The position numbers were made by a program, and so were the translations under genes. The notes beneath the pieces are model-generated. The model did not search any database. It had not been told where the DNA came from and was given only the letters and a program-made list of their open reading frames with translations. DNA of 64,000 nucleotides from an uncultured Allomuricauda sp. (GTDB taxonomy: Bacteria; Bacteroidota; Bacteroidia; Flavobacteriales; Flavobacteriaceae). This document shows positions 18,575-26,523 of the stretch, piece by piece (within the stretch, counting starts at the first letter, position 1; every line of letters begins with the position of its first letter). The stretch is taken from positions 682,001 to 746,000 of the forward strand of contig NZ_CANMOO010000002.1 in assembly GCF_947499585.1 (NCBI RefSeq). The letters run 5' to 3'.

Positions 18575-18603
18575 TTGAAAAGATTACTTTAAAAGTATCT
18601 TTG
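18575..18603 (+). promoter_or_regulatory. Promoter of the rnpA operon (TTG-N18-TATCTTTG)
   Basis: TTG at 18575-18577 and TATCTTTG at 18596-18603 are separated by 18 nt, matching the Bacteroidota -33 TTG / -7 TAnnTTTG arrangement. The rnpA ATG lies 20 nt after the -7 element. This is one of the two best promoter matches in the window. Confidence 0.75.
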
Positions 18604-18623
18604 CTGTCATAAACCATATCATT

Positions 18624-19049
18624 ATGGTCAATATGACTGAACCTTCAATAGATAATCCCGCGAACTTTTCTTTTCCAAAGAATGAGAAGCTTAAAAACAA
18701 AAAGCTTTTTGAGCAGCTCTTTACTGAGGGAAAAAGTATAACAGCGTTTCCTATTAAGTTGTTGTACACAAAAGCTGATTTTGATGGTGATATTCATATT
18801 AAAGTTGGTGTGGTTGCTCCAAAGAAAAAGTTTAGGAGTGCAGTAAAAAGAAATAGGGTCGAAAGACTGTTGCGCGAAGGATATCGCCTTAACAAGCACC
18901 TCGTTTTTAACAACATAGAGGGAAACTTTGCGTTCCTATTTTTATATCTTGGTAGTAAGATGCCAAATTATCAGGAAGTAGATAAGGCTATGAAGCAGCT
19001 CTTGGAAACTTTCCTAAAAAAACAATCCCATGAAAAGATTGATCAGTAA
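18624..19049 (+). CDS. rnpA: Ribonuclease P protein component
   Basis: 141 residues; starts at ATG 18624, with an equally possible ATG at 18633. RnpA binds the RNase P RNA and helps mature tRNA 5' ends. The signature basic helix is present as SAVKRNRVERLLREGYR, preceded by the conserved opening KNKKLFEQLFTEGK and the strand VGVVAPKKKFRSA. Family length is 110-140, so this is complete. It is not next to rpmH or dnaA here; instead it starts an operon with an S41 peptidase whose start overlaps it by 20 nt, an arrangement I have in mind as common in Flavobacteriaceae. Confidence 0.95.
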   Translation: MVNMTEPSIDNPANFSFPKNEKLKNKKLFEQLFTEGKSITAFPIKLLYTKADFDGDIHIKVGVVAPKKKFRSAVKRNRVERLLREGYRLNKHLVFNNIEGNFAFLFLYLGSKMPNYQEVDKAMKQLLETFLKKQSHEKIDQ

Positions 19050-20655
19050 AAAGCTTGTAATTCCCGTCTTAGCACTAACCTTATTATTTGTAGGAAGTAG
19101 TTTTAAAAGTGATTTTTTTGAGATTGCAAAGCAAATAGAAATTTTTACCACCCTGTTCAAGGAGTTGAATATGAATTATGTAGATGAAACAAACCCTGCG
19201 GAACTCATGGATTCCGCTATTAAAAATATGCTGGATGAACTTGATCCTTATACTCGCTTTTTAAATGAGCAAGATGTTGAGGCTTATAAAATCAACAACG
19301 CTGGTGAATACTCTGGCATAGGGGCCATGGTTCGCTCATACGAAAGCAAATTGGTTATTGTTGAACCATACAAAGACTATCCCGCAGATAAAGCAGGGCT
19401 AAAAGCAGGTGACGAAATTATTAAGATTGGGGATATTAAAGTTTCAGATTTTGATGACAACGCAAGTGAGCTTTTAAAAGGCGCAAACAATACAAGTGTA
19501 AACGTCACCTTTGTAAGGCAAGGAGAAACAAAAACAGCAACCTTAAAAAGGGAAGGTGTTGATGTGGACGCTGTTCCTTTCTATGACATGATCGATGACA
19601 AAACTGGATATATTGTTCTTTCCAGATTTAATAGAAAAGCATCTTCCCAGACCAAATCTGCTATCCAAGACTTGAAGGGAAAGGGCGCTGAAAGATTGAT
19701 TTTAGATCTTCGTGGAAACCCCGGTGGACTTCTTTCTGAAGCTGTCAATATTACCAACCTATTTGTTCCAAAGGGAGAGTTGATCGTTACTACAAAATCA
19801 AAGGTCAAAAAGTTCAATCAAGAATATAAAACCAAAAACGCACCCGAAGATTTAGATATTCCTTTGGTCGTTCTTGTAAATGGAAGAAGTGCCTCTGCCA
19901 GTGAAATTGTGTCCGGTGGACTTCAAGACTTGGATCGAGCCGTTGTAATGGGCGCAAGAAGCTTTGGAAAAGGTTTGGTCCAACGACCTCTTAAACTTAC
20001 CTATGGCACACAGCTAAAAGTTACCATTTCAAGATACTATACTCCTTCTGGCCGTTGTATTCAGTCTTTGGATTACTGGAACAGGGATGAGGAAGGCAAA
20101 GCAGTGAAAAATTCCAACTTTAAAGAATTTACAACAAGAAATGGACGTAAGGTACAAGATGGTGGCGGGGTAATGCCAGATGTTCAAATAGCCTCCTTAA
20201 AATCCAACTCTTTAATAGATGCCTTACAGAGAAACAGTATTGTTTTTGATTTTGCCACAGATTTCTACTATGACCATTCCTATGCTTCTGTTGATGACTT
20301 TGAATTTTCAGATTCAGACTTTGATGCTTTCAAGGCTTTTGCAAAAACGCAAAATTTCTCTTTTCAGACAGAAACAGAAGAATTATTGGAAGAATCCATA
20401 AATTCAGATGAACATCTGCTTGGACCAGAAGTTCAAGAAAAATACAAAGATCTTTTACTCGCTGTAAACAAAGGCAAGATTTCTGCTTTAGAGACTTTTA
20501 GAGGAGAAATCCAAAAAAACCTTGAAGACGAGATTGTTAAACGCTACTTCTATCGTGAAGGGTTATACAAATATTACTTGACACACGACGACGCTATTTT
20601 GGCGGCAAAGGAATTGCTTGGAGACAACGCTAAATACCGTAGTATATTAAAATAA
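19030..20655 (+). CDS. S41-family carboxy-terminal processing peptidase (CtpA-like)
   Basis: 541 residues, overlapping rnpA by 20 nt. A single N-terminal hydrophobic segment (KLVIPVLALTLLFVGSS) acts as signal or anchor. Then come a helical segment, a PDZ domain (about 90-170, GAMVRSYESKLVIVEPYKD, then KAGLKAGDEIIKIGD), and the tail-specific protease domain. The Ser/Lys dyad is in GRSASASEIVSGGLQD and, 25 or so residues on, GARSFGKGLVQ. A C-terminal helical extension of about 130 residues follows. Such enzymes degrade or trim periplasmic proteins from their C-termini. The next gene begins 3 nt downstream, so they are co-transcribed. Confidence 0.95.
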   Translation: MKRLISKKLVIPVLALTLLFVGSSFKSDFFEIAKQIEIFTTLFKELNMNYVDETNPAELMDSAIKNMLDELDPYTRFLNEQDVEAYKINNAGEYSGIGAMVRSYESKLVIVEPYKDYPADKAGLKAGDEIIKIGDIKVSDFDDNASELLKGANNTSVNVTFVRQGETKTATLKREGVDVDAVPFYDMIDDKTGYIVLSRFNRKASSQTKSAIQDLKGKGAERLILDLRGNPGGLLSEAVNITNLFVPKGELIVTTKSKVKKFNQEYKTKNAPEDLDIPLVVLVNGRSASASEIVSGGLQDLDRAVVMGARSFGKGLVQRPLKLTYGTQLKVTISRYYTPSGRCIQSLDYWNRDEEGKAVKNSNFKEFTTRNGRKVQDGGGVMPDVQIASLKSNSLIDALQRNSIVFDFATDFYYDHSYASVDDFEFSDSDFDAFKAFAKTQNFSFQTETEELLEESINSDEHLLGPEVQEKYKDLLLAVNKGKISALETFRGEIQKNLEDEIVKRYFYREGLYKYYLTHDDAILAAKELLGDNAKYRSILK

Positions 20656-20658
20656 ACC

Positions 20659-21855
20659 ATGCGGCTTACGTTTTGCTTTTTCTGTATCTGTTTTACACTT
20701 GGATTCACCATTCAGGCCCAAACAGTATTTGAAAAAGGAATGATTCATGATTCTATTCCTATTTCTGGTACAAATGATGAAAGTTTTGCACTCTATTTAC
20801 CAGAAAACTATCAAGAAAGCGAACTGAGTTCCATTGTTTTCATTTTTGAGCCCGCCGCAAGGGCGGCCATTGGTATTCGACCTTTCATTGAAGCTTCAGA
20901 AAAATATGGGCACGTTCTTGTTTGCTCCAACAATTCTAGAAATGGTCCATATGAACGAAATTTTGCAATAGCCAACAATCTATTCAACCACATTTTCACC
21001 AATTATAATATTAAGCAAGATGAAATGTATCTCACTGGGTTTTCTGGGGGTTCTCGTTTAGCTTGTGCCATAGCATCCCTAACAAATCAGTTTGCAGGGG
21101 TTATAGCCTGTGGCGCTGGGTTTTCCAATTTGCAAGAGCATATGCCATCAACCCAAGATTATTCCTATGTTGGGCTTTGTGGGGACAGGGATATGAATTT
21201 CAAGGAAATGTTGAAAAACAAGGATTATCTTAATTTGATGAAATTCAACCACACCCTTATAACTTATGACGGAGATCATTCATGGCCGCCGCCGGAACAA
21301 ATTTCACGTGCTTTTGACTGGTTGCGTGTTCAAAAACTAAAAACCACAAATCCAGGGGAGTCTGAAGAAGTTCTTGCATTGTACAGATCTGATTATGATA
21401 GAATTGAGAGCTTTAAAACCAATGGGGAGTTTTTGTACGCTTCTGAACAGTATGAGCGCCTTTTAAAAAGTTATAACGGATTGGTCTCAGTAGATAGTTT
21501 GACGAAACAAAATCAGGAGTTGTTAACTTCTAAACCCTATAAAAAACAATCAGCATCTCTTGCCAATGTTTTAAAAATGGAGCGGAAGCTGGCAGATAAG
21601 CTGACTACACAAATATCTTCCGATTTTAAAAACCCCAAGAAAACCAATTTTGGTTGGTGGGAGAAAGAATTGGACAAGCTAAATGCTCTTAAGGAAAAGG
21701 GCGATACTGAAATTCAAAAAATGGTATACCGCTTAAAGTTTGATCTCTTTGCAAGAGCATATTCCAGAAAAAATAGTTTACTCTATAATTCCAATGAAGA
21801 ACAGGCCGCCCTTGTTGACCGTTTTTTGAATTTAATTTATCCTAAAACAGAATAG
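20659..21855 (+). CDS. Secreted alpha/beta hydrolase with C-terminal helical extension
   Basis: 398 residues. Signal peptide cleaved near IQAQ. The hydrolase core (about 25-230) has the nucleophile elbow GFSGGS (S129), a probable acid in GLCGDRDMNF and the catalytic His in YDGDHSWPP (H207), the pattern of dienelactone-hydrolase or PHB-depolymerase-like esterases. A further 160 residues are helical, charged and without a domain I recognise (SEEVLALYRSDYDRIESF, KAQ/KLA-rich). It follows the S41 peptidase by 3 nt and ends the rnpA operon. Substrate unknown; an ester or peptide outside the cytoplasm is likely. Confidence 0.85.
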   Translation: MRLTFCFFCICFTLGFTIQAQTVFEKGMIHDSIPISGTNDESFALYLPENYQESELSSIVFIFEPAARAAIGIRPFIEASEKYGHVLVCSNNSRNGPYERNFAIANNLFNHIFTNYNIKQDEMYLTGFSGGSRLACAIASLTNQFAGVIACGAGFSNLQEHMPSTQDYSYVGLCGDRDMNFKEMLKNKDYLNLMKFNHTLITYDGDHSWPPPEQISRAFDWLRVQKLKTTNPGESEEVLALYRSDYDRIESFKTNGEFLYASEQYERLLKSYNGLVSVDSLTKQNQELLTSKPYKKQSASLANVLKMERKLADKLTTQISSDFKNPKKTNFGWWEKELDKLNALKEKGDTEIQKMVYRLKFDLFARAYSRKNSLLYNSNEEQAALVDRFLNLIYPKTE

Positions 21856-21955
21856 TATTACGGCTTAATCTGAAGAGTTGCGTTCTTTTGAACATTTCAC
21901 TTCATACACAAGAAGACCTGTAGTGCATTTAAATTAACTTATAGAAAACAATTTT

Positions 21956-22408
21956 ATGAAACAATCTATTCTCCTTACCATATCTCTATTTTTCTTATTG
22001 ACATCTTATGTGAAAGCTCAAACCAAGCAAGACTCTTTGGACATTAAGCAAGCAGCATTAGACTATATTGAATCTCAACATAATGTAAAACCCGAACAAT
22101 TTGAACGCTCAGCTCATCCAAGAATGGTGAAAAGGACTTTTTGGACAAATAAAAAAACGGGGAAAGAATATTTGAGGGAGACTTTTACAGATGCAATGGT
22201 TTTACTTGCGGAAACATACAATCAAGACGGAAGCAAATTTCCTGACAACCCAAAAAAGGAAGTTATTATCCTTGATGTATTTGATAAAACAGCTTCAGTA
22301 AAGCTAATAGCGGACAAATGGATTGATTATATGCACATTGTAAAACTCAATGGAAAGTGGCAAATTGTAAATGTGCTTTGGCAGTTTAATGATTCTGGGG
22401 AACATTAA
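21956..22408 (+). CDS. Secreted NTF2-like protein (putative lumazine-binding type)
   Basis: 150 residues with a signal peptide (SLFFLLTSYVKAQ). The mature part starts KQAALDYIESQHNVKPEQFERSAHP and ends in MHIVKLNGKWQIVNVLWQF, the pattern of the 'putative lumazine-binding' (Lumazine_bd_2) NTF2-fold family. Family members form a cone-shaped pocket; no catalytic residues or ligand are established. The gene stands alone between the hydrolase (100 nt upstream) and the sigma-factor gene (263 nt downstream). Confidence 0.85.
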   Translation: MKQSILLTISLFFLLTSYVKAQTKQDSLDIKQAALDYIESQHNVKPEQFERSAHPRMVKRTFWTNKKTGKEYLRETFTDAMVLLAETYNQDGSKFPDNPKKEVIILDVFDKTASVKLIADKWIDYMHIVKLNGKWQIVNVLWQFNDSGEH

Positions 22409-22618
22409 GGCGGTTAGCTAGTTCTCAAAAAAACCAATTTGGTTAAGAATACAGAAATGGTTTATGGCTTCTGTATTAACTGGACTTGCAGTAAAGATGG
22501 CTTTAACAAAAGCAAAGTAAAACGGTTGCGCTAAAAAATATAAAATGGATGAAAATATAGAAGGTCCTATCGAAAAGGTCTACATCGAAGTTATAACCCC
22601 GCCACTCCAAATCCAAAA

Positions 22619-22645
22619 TGTCACGTTTTTATAATTCTATTTGTT
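22619..22645 (+). promoter_or_regulatory. ECF41-type promoter in front of the sigma factor gene
   Basis: TGTCACG at 22619-22625, 16 nt of spacer, then TGTT at 22642-22645. The described ECF41 target promoter is TGTCACA, 16 nt, CGTC. The site ends 26 nt before the TTG start of the ECF41 gene and has the same geometry as the second site at 23509, which supports autoregulation. Confidence 0.65.
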
Positions 22646-22671
22646 ATTTAGAATAACGGTAAACATTTAAG

Positions 22672-23505
22672 TTGAAAAATTATCAAAAAATACTATTTCC
22701 TTATGCCTATAACATTTTAGGTTCAGTTGAAGATGCCAAAGATGCAGTACAAGATGTTTTAACGAAACACGTTTCCGTTGAAAGAAAACATTTTGAAAAT
22801 GAAATAGGATATCTGGTTAAATCCGTCATAAACCAGTCCATAAACATTAAGAACAGAAAAAATAAGATTGCGTCCTATAAAGTATGGCTTCCTGAACCTA
22901 TCTCCACAGAAAAAACAGATGATAATATTAATAGAGAGGAAATTATATCTTACTCTTTGCTGGTTTTGCTAGAAAATCTTACTCCAAAAGAAAGGGCGGT
23001 TTATATACTAAAAATAGCCTTCAACTACTCACATAAAGATATAGCAGAAGTCATTTCTCTCACTATTGAAAATTCTAGGAAACTGTTAAGCAGGGCAAAA
23101 ACCAAATTGTCTGACCATACTGTAGAAAGTACTAGGAGCGGCCCTTCCGATTCTTCTTCTTACATGAACAATTATGTGCAAACGATTAAAAATGGAGATG
23201 TGAGACGTTTGGAGAAAATGCTTTCAGAAGACATTTTATTGTATGCAGATGGTGGTGAAAACATCAAAGTGGTAAGAGAACTCACAACCGGGAAAAAAGC
23301 TACTTTGGACCTATTGTTTTACGTCTTCAATACACATCAAAAATCTCTATCCGTAAAAACCACAGAAATCAATCATCAACCTGCATTGTTGTTTTATAAG
23401 GGTGACTCTTTAATCAACTGCCAGGTGTTTGATTTAGAAGGAAACAAAACAAAGCGCATATTTTCTGTTATTGATCCGAATAAATTAAAGTCGCTTTCTC
23501 GATAA
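22672..23505 (+). CDS. ECF41-family RNA polymerase sigma factor with SnoaL-like C-terminal domain
   Basis: 277 residues; TTG start, forced by an in-frame stop 12 nt upstream. Sigma region 2 (about 1-60, YAYNILGSVEDAKDAVQDVL) and region 4 (about 93-148, LTPKERAVYILKIAFNYSHKDIAEV) are followed by an NTF2/SnoaL-like domain (about 165-277). All three ECF41 signatures are visible: WLPEP in the linker (72-76), DGGEN as a variant of DGGGK (193-197), and DPNKL as a variant of NPDKL near the C-terminus (268-272). In this family the C-terminal domain replaces an anti-sigma factor and tunes activity. Adjacent genes are usually the targets; here an azoreductase and a cupin follow, behind a matching promoter-like site. 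Confidence 0.93.
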   Translation: MKNYQKILFPYAYNILGSVEDAKDAVQDVLTKHVSVERKHFENEIGYLVKSVINQSINIKNRKNKIASYKVWLPEPISTEKTDDNINREEIISYSLLVLLENLTPKERAVYILKIAFNYSHKDIAEVISLTIENSRKLLSRAKTKLSDHTVESTRSGPSDSSSYMNNYVQTIKNGDVRRLEKMLSEDILLYADGGENIKVVRELTTGKKATLDLLFYVFNTHQKSLSVKTTEINHQPALLFYKGDSLINCQVFDLEGNKTKRIFSVIDPNKLKSLSR

Positions 23506-23508
23506 ACC

Positions 23509-23535
23509 TGTCACGTTTTTTCTTTCGGTTTTGTC
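23509..23535 (+). promoter_or_regulatory. ECF41-type promoter of the azoreductase-cupin operon
   Basis: TGTCACG at 23509-23515, 16 nt spacer, TGTC at 23532-23535. This differs from the published ECF41 consensus (TGTCACA-N16-CGTC) at one position in each half and shares the first half and spacing exactly with the site at 22619. The -10 half ends 27 nt before the azoreductase ATG. Confidence 0.72.
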
Positions 23536-23562
23536 ATTCTGTTAAATATAAAATAGCAATAG

Positions 23563-24192
23563 ATGAGAAAATTATTAAGAATAGATTGTAGCTCTAGAAT
23601 TGTTGGCTCGCATTCAAGGGCATTAGCTGATTATTTTGAGAAAAAATGGATAAAGAAAAACCCTGTTGGCGATGTTGTTTACCTGGATTTGGCGAAAAAA
23701 CAAATCCCACATATACAAAACCAAACTATAGAAGGGTTTTATGCTCCTCTTGGACAGCTGTCTCCTGAACACAAAAAGGCCACTGCCTTATCGGATAAAT
23801 TGATTGAAGAATTAAAATTTACAGATGATATTTTAATTAGTAGCCCTTTGTACAACTTGAACATTCCATCCAACCTAAAAGCGTACCTAGACCATGTGGT
23901 AAGAGTTGGACATACTTTTAACGTCAATGAAAAAGGGTATTATGGTTTATTAGAAAACAAATCAGCCTTTTTGGTAACAGTAAAAGGAGGGTCGTACAAA
24001 GACACTTATATGGAACAATATGATTTTCAGGAACCTTATCTGCGTGCGATCCTTGGACATATGGGAATAAAGACCCGAGAAATTTTTTCACTTGAAGGTT
24101 CTAGTGATACCAAATTGCTGGAGCACAACAAAATCGCAGTTCAAAATAGTATAGACCTATCATTCAAAAAACAAAACAATGACATTAAATAA
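23563..24192 (+). CDS. azoR: FMN-dependent NADH-azoreductase-like flavoprotein
   Basis: 209 residues, the normal length for AzoR. The flavodoxin-like fold is visible: IDCSSRIVGSHSRALADYF (phosphate loop region), a central strand DDILISSPLYNLNIPSNLKAYLDH with the FMN-contacting P-x-YN motif, and FLVTVKGGSY. Enzymes of this family use NAD(P)H and FMN to reduce quinones and azo compounds in the cytoplasm, mostly as protection from electrophiles. It lies directly behind the ECF41-type promoter and overlaps the cupin gene by 14 nt, so it is the first gene of a two-gene stress operon. Confidence 0.9.
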   Translation: MRKLLRIDCSSRIVGSHSRALADYFEKKWIKKNPVGDVVYLDLAKKQIPHIQNQTIEGFYAPLGQLSPEHKKATALSDKLIEELKFTDDILISSPLYNLNIPSNLKAYLDHVVRVGHTFNVNEKGYYGLLENKSAFLVTVKGGSYKDTYMEQYDFQEPYLRAILGHMGIKTREIFSLEGSSDTKLLEHNKIAVQNSIDLSFKKQNNDIK

Positions 24193-24694
24193 AGAAAATT
24201 ACTTTGAAGACAAAATAGAGGATAATGCAGTCATAATCAAACCTGACCAAGGTGAAAAACTAGAATTGAACACCATTTCAATAACATTTAAGGTTACCAG
24301 TGAGGCCTCTAATGACCAATTGGGTGTTTACGAGATTTCTCTACCTCCCATGTGTATTGGCGCAAAACTACATTACCACAGGTTTATGGATGAAACATTT
24401 ATCGTAAACGAAGGGGTTTTAACAATACAGCTTGGTAATAACGAATATCAAGCTGGCCCCGGAACAGTCGTATATGTACCAAGATTTACCTCCCATGGAT
24501 TTAAAAATGACTCAAATGAAACCGTAAAGTTGACGTTGATTTTCAATCCATCCCAAAAACGTGAAGGTTTTTTTAGAGGTCTCCACAAAACCCTTAATGA
24601 GGTTCCCATTGACCCTAAAAAATATCTAAAACTTTATAATAAATATGATAGTTTTCCAGTAGACACTTCAAATATGATACCTTTAAGGGAGTAA
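24179..24694 (+). CDS. Cupin-domain protein
   Basis: 171 residues with no signal peptide. One cupin barrel (about 45-145): motif 1 CIGAKLHYHRFMDETFIVNEG carries the metal-binding-type His and Glu residues (HYH, then E), and motif 2 PGTVVYVPRFTSHGFKN carries the third His. Metal binding is therefore plausible, with a dioxygenase, isomerase or storage role undetermined. It is translationally coupled to the azoreductase (14-nt overlap) and followed by a strong hairpin terminator, so it closes the operon. A quercetin- or quinone-related reaction would fit its partner, but that is inference. Confidence 0.85.
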   Translation: MTLNKENYFEDKIEDNAVIIKPDQGEKLELNTISITFKVTSEASNDQLGVYEISLPPMCIGAKLHYHRFMDETFIVNEGVLTIQLGNNEYQAGPGTVVYVPRFTSHGFKNDSNETVKLTLIFNPSQKREGFFRGLHKTLNEVPIDPKKYLKLYNKYDSFPVDTSNMIPLRE

Positions 24695-24723
24695 AACATC
24701 AGAAGCAGTAATGTTTAAAAAAT

Positions 24724-24757
24724 AATGGCGGTTTTGGATGTTTGCCAAACTGCCATT
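24724..24757 (+). terminator. Rho-independent terminator after the azoreductase-cupin operon
   Basis: An imperfect inverted repeat, AATGGCGGTTTTGG against CCAAACTGCCATT, with a 7-nt loop, followed by GCTTTTTG. It starts 30 nt after the cupin stop codon. Confidence 0.7.
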
Positions 24758-24826
24758 GCTTTTTGTTGGGCATATCATCTAACGAGGCTATTGCTGAGTT
24801 TTTCGTTACTGCTTTTATACTAATAG

Positions 24827-25324
24827 TTGAACAAAAACAATTTGAGATACCTCATAAATATATTGGTGATTTTCTTTTTGGTTACAGCATTTTCCTGTGA
24901 GCAATCCAAGACGATGACAATAGATGAGAAAATTGAGGTTGGTAACAGTGTTCGCGAAACATTAAGCAATTACTATAACGATATTCGAGTTTCTGGGCTT
25001 ACTGCTGAATTTAAATACCTTGATAATTCCAAAGAGTTCTTCTGGACGCCACCCGGATACTCAACATCTATTTCTTACGATTCTGTGGTTGCCATACTCA
25101 ATCAAAATGCACCATTATATCAATCTATAGACAACCGCTGGGACACATTAAGAATTACCGCCTTAAATAAAGAACTCGCAACATACACTGGCCGTCTGCA
25201 TTCGGTAATGACGGACACTGCTGGTCAAATCAGTAAAGTAACTCTTGTTGAAACTGGGCTTATGATCAAACGACAAGATGGCTGGAAACTACTCTGTGGT
25301 CAAACTTCGACGACATCGGATTGA
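24827..25324 (+). CDS. NTF2-like lipoprotein of unknown function
   Basis: 165 residues with a TTG start that places MNKNNLRYLINILVIFFLVT and a lipobox (TAFSC) at the N-terminus. The mature part has the SnoaL/NTF2 pattern: a long first helix (EKIEVGNSVRETLSNYYNDI), a Trp/Pro segment (FFWTPPGY) and alternating strands ending in IKRQDGWKLLCGQTS. It would be anchored on the outside of the inner membrane or on the outer membrane. It lies 25 nt before the next gene and is likely co-transcribed with it. This is the third NTF2-fold domain within 3.4 kb. Confidence 0.8.
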   Translation: MNKNNLRYLINILVIFFLVTAFSCEQSKTMTIDEKIEVGNSVRETLSNYYNDIRVSGLTAEFKYLDNSKEFFWTPPGYSTSISYDSVVAILNQNAPLYQSIDNRWDTLRITALNKELATYTGRLHSVMTDTAGQISKVTLVETGLMIKRQDGWKLLCGQTSTTSD

Positions 25325-25349
25325 AAAGAGCGAAAACAGGAATTGCCAT

Positions 25350-26438
25350 ATGGGAAAATTAGCATCAAACCGTATTCTATTTATTTTATTCATCCTTTTA
25401 TGGGCTTCAACAAGTGCACAAAAGCAGGGGAATCCTTCAGAAAAATATAAAGATGCTTATAAAAAGTATTTGGATGCTCCCTGCCCCAAGGAAGAAACCA
25501 GCATTAAACATTTCGTTTATTTTTCAAAAGATAGGGCCTCTATCAAAAATCATCCTCTTTTGGGTGTCCCCCAATTTAAAGGAGCACAAATCATGTACTC
25601 CTGGAAAGATTTAGAGCCTGAAAAAGGGCAATACACTTTTTCTGTTATTCAAAAAGACATTGCTTATTTAAAACAATACGGGAAAAAGCTTTTCATACAA
25701 TTACAAGACGCAACTTTCAACCCAAATTACAACGCCGCACCTAGTTATTTGCTTACAAATGAATATGATGGGGGAACTATATTACAGTTTGATGAAGAAG
25801 GAAACCCAGACGGCTGGGTTGCCAAACGGTGGAATAAAAAGGTTCGGGAGCGTTTTGCTTTACTTCTGCAGGCTCTAGGAAAAGAGTTTGACCAAAAAAT
25901 AGAGGGTATTAATCTTCAAGAAACAGCTATAGAGGTTAGCGAAAAAACGGACCCTTCTTTTTCTGAAGAGGAATATATCCTCGGATTAAAAGAAAATATG
26001 CTTGCTTTAAAAAAAGCATTCCCCTCCGCAACCACTATGATATATGCAAATTTTGTGCCCGGGGAGTGGCTGCCTTGGAACGACAAAGGTTATCTTAAGG
26101 GTCTTTATAAATATGGGCAAGAAATTGGAGTAGGATTAGGAGGGCCAGATTTAATGGTGACCAGAAAAGCGCAATTAAACAACGCTTTGTCATTAATGCA
26201 TGAGGGGCGTTACACCGTTCCTATCGGAATCGCGATACAAGATGGAAACTATATTGGCAAAACCGGCTCCGATTTGGATTATAACGAAAGTGAGGATACG
26301 GGGGATAATTCTCGTCAGAACATTGTGGCTTTGTTACATGCATTCGCAGACGATTTTTTACGGGTAAACTATATGTTTTGGGTCAATCAAGAGCCTTACT
26401 TCACACAGGATGTTATCCCTTGTCTTGTTCCGCAATAA
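25350..26438 (+). CDS. Secreted TIM-barrel-like protein, possible glycoside hydrolase
   Basis: 362 residues from the ATG at 25350, which begins a normal signal peptide (cleavage near STSAQ). A longer in-frame start overlapping the previous gene would bury the signal. I do not recognise the family. The sequence has the rhythm of a beta/alpha barrel of clan-A glycosidases: GAQIMYSWKDLEPEKGQYTF with the 'WxxLEPxxGxYxF' pattern, a lysine-rich helix, KKLFIQLQD, an acidic residue after a strand in GINLQETAIEV, and an aromatic-Glu end FWVNQEPYF. The two Glu residues could be acid/base and nucleophile. Function is inferred only from this pattern. Confidence 0.75.
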   Translation: MGKLASNRILFILFILLWASTSAQKQGNPSEKYKDAYKKYLDAPCPKEETSIKHFVYFSKDRASIKNHPLLGVPQFKGAQIMYSWKDLEPEKGQYTFSVIQKDIAYLKQYGKKLFIQLQDATFNPNYNAAPSYLLTNEYDGGTILQFDEEGNPDGWVAKRWNKKVRERFALLLQALGKEFDQKIEGINLQETAIEVSEKTDPSFSEEEYILGLKENMLALKKAFPSATTMIYANFVPGEWLPWNDKGYLKGLYKYGQEIGVGLGGPDLMVTRKAQLNNALSLMHEGRYTVPIGIAIQDGNYIGKTGSDLDYNESEDTGDNSRQNIVALLHAFADDFLRVNYMFWVNQEPYFTQDVIPCLVPQ

Positions 26439-26489
26439 GTATATTCCAAGACAATTTAATTGGTTGATCACAACCGAAATAGGTTTATC

Positions 26490-26520
26490 TTGACATCCCA
26501 ACAAACAAATCTTATTTTTG
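26490..26520 (+). promoter_or_regulatory. Promoter of the restriction-modification pair (TTG-N20-TATTTTTG)
   Basis: TTG at 26490-26492 and TATTTTTG at 26513-26520 match the Bacteroidota promoter. The -7 element ends 3 nt before the methyltransferase ATG (26524), so the transcript would start at or within a few bases of the start codon. Confidence 0.65.
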
Positions 26521-26523
26521 ACC

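Noticed and set aside
22426..22446. AACCAA-T-TTGGTT inverted repeat
   Set aside because: Only 6 bp per arm and AT-rich; not distinguishable from chance.
22430..22525. Short open tail encoding WFMASVLTGLAVKMALTKAK before a stop
   Set aside because: It could be the end of a lost gene, but it is short, has no start and no match I recognise.
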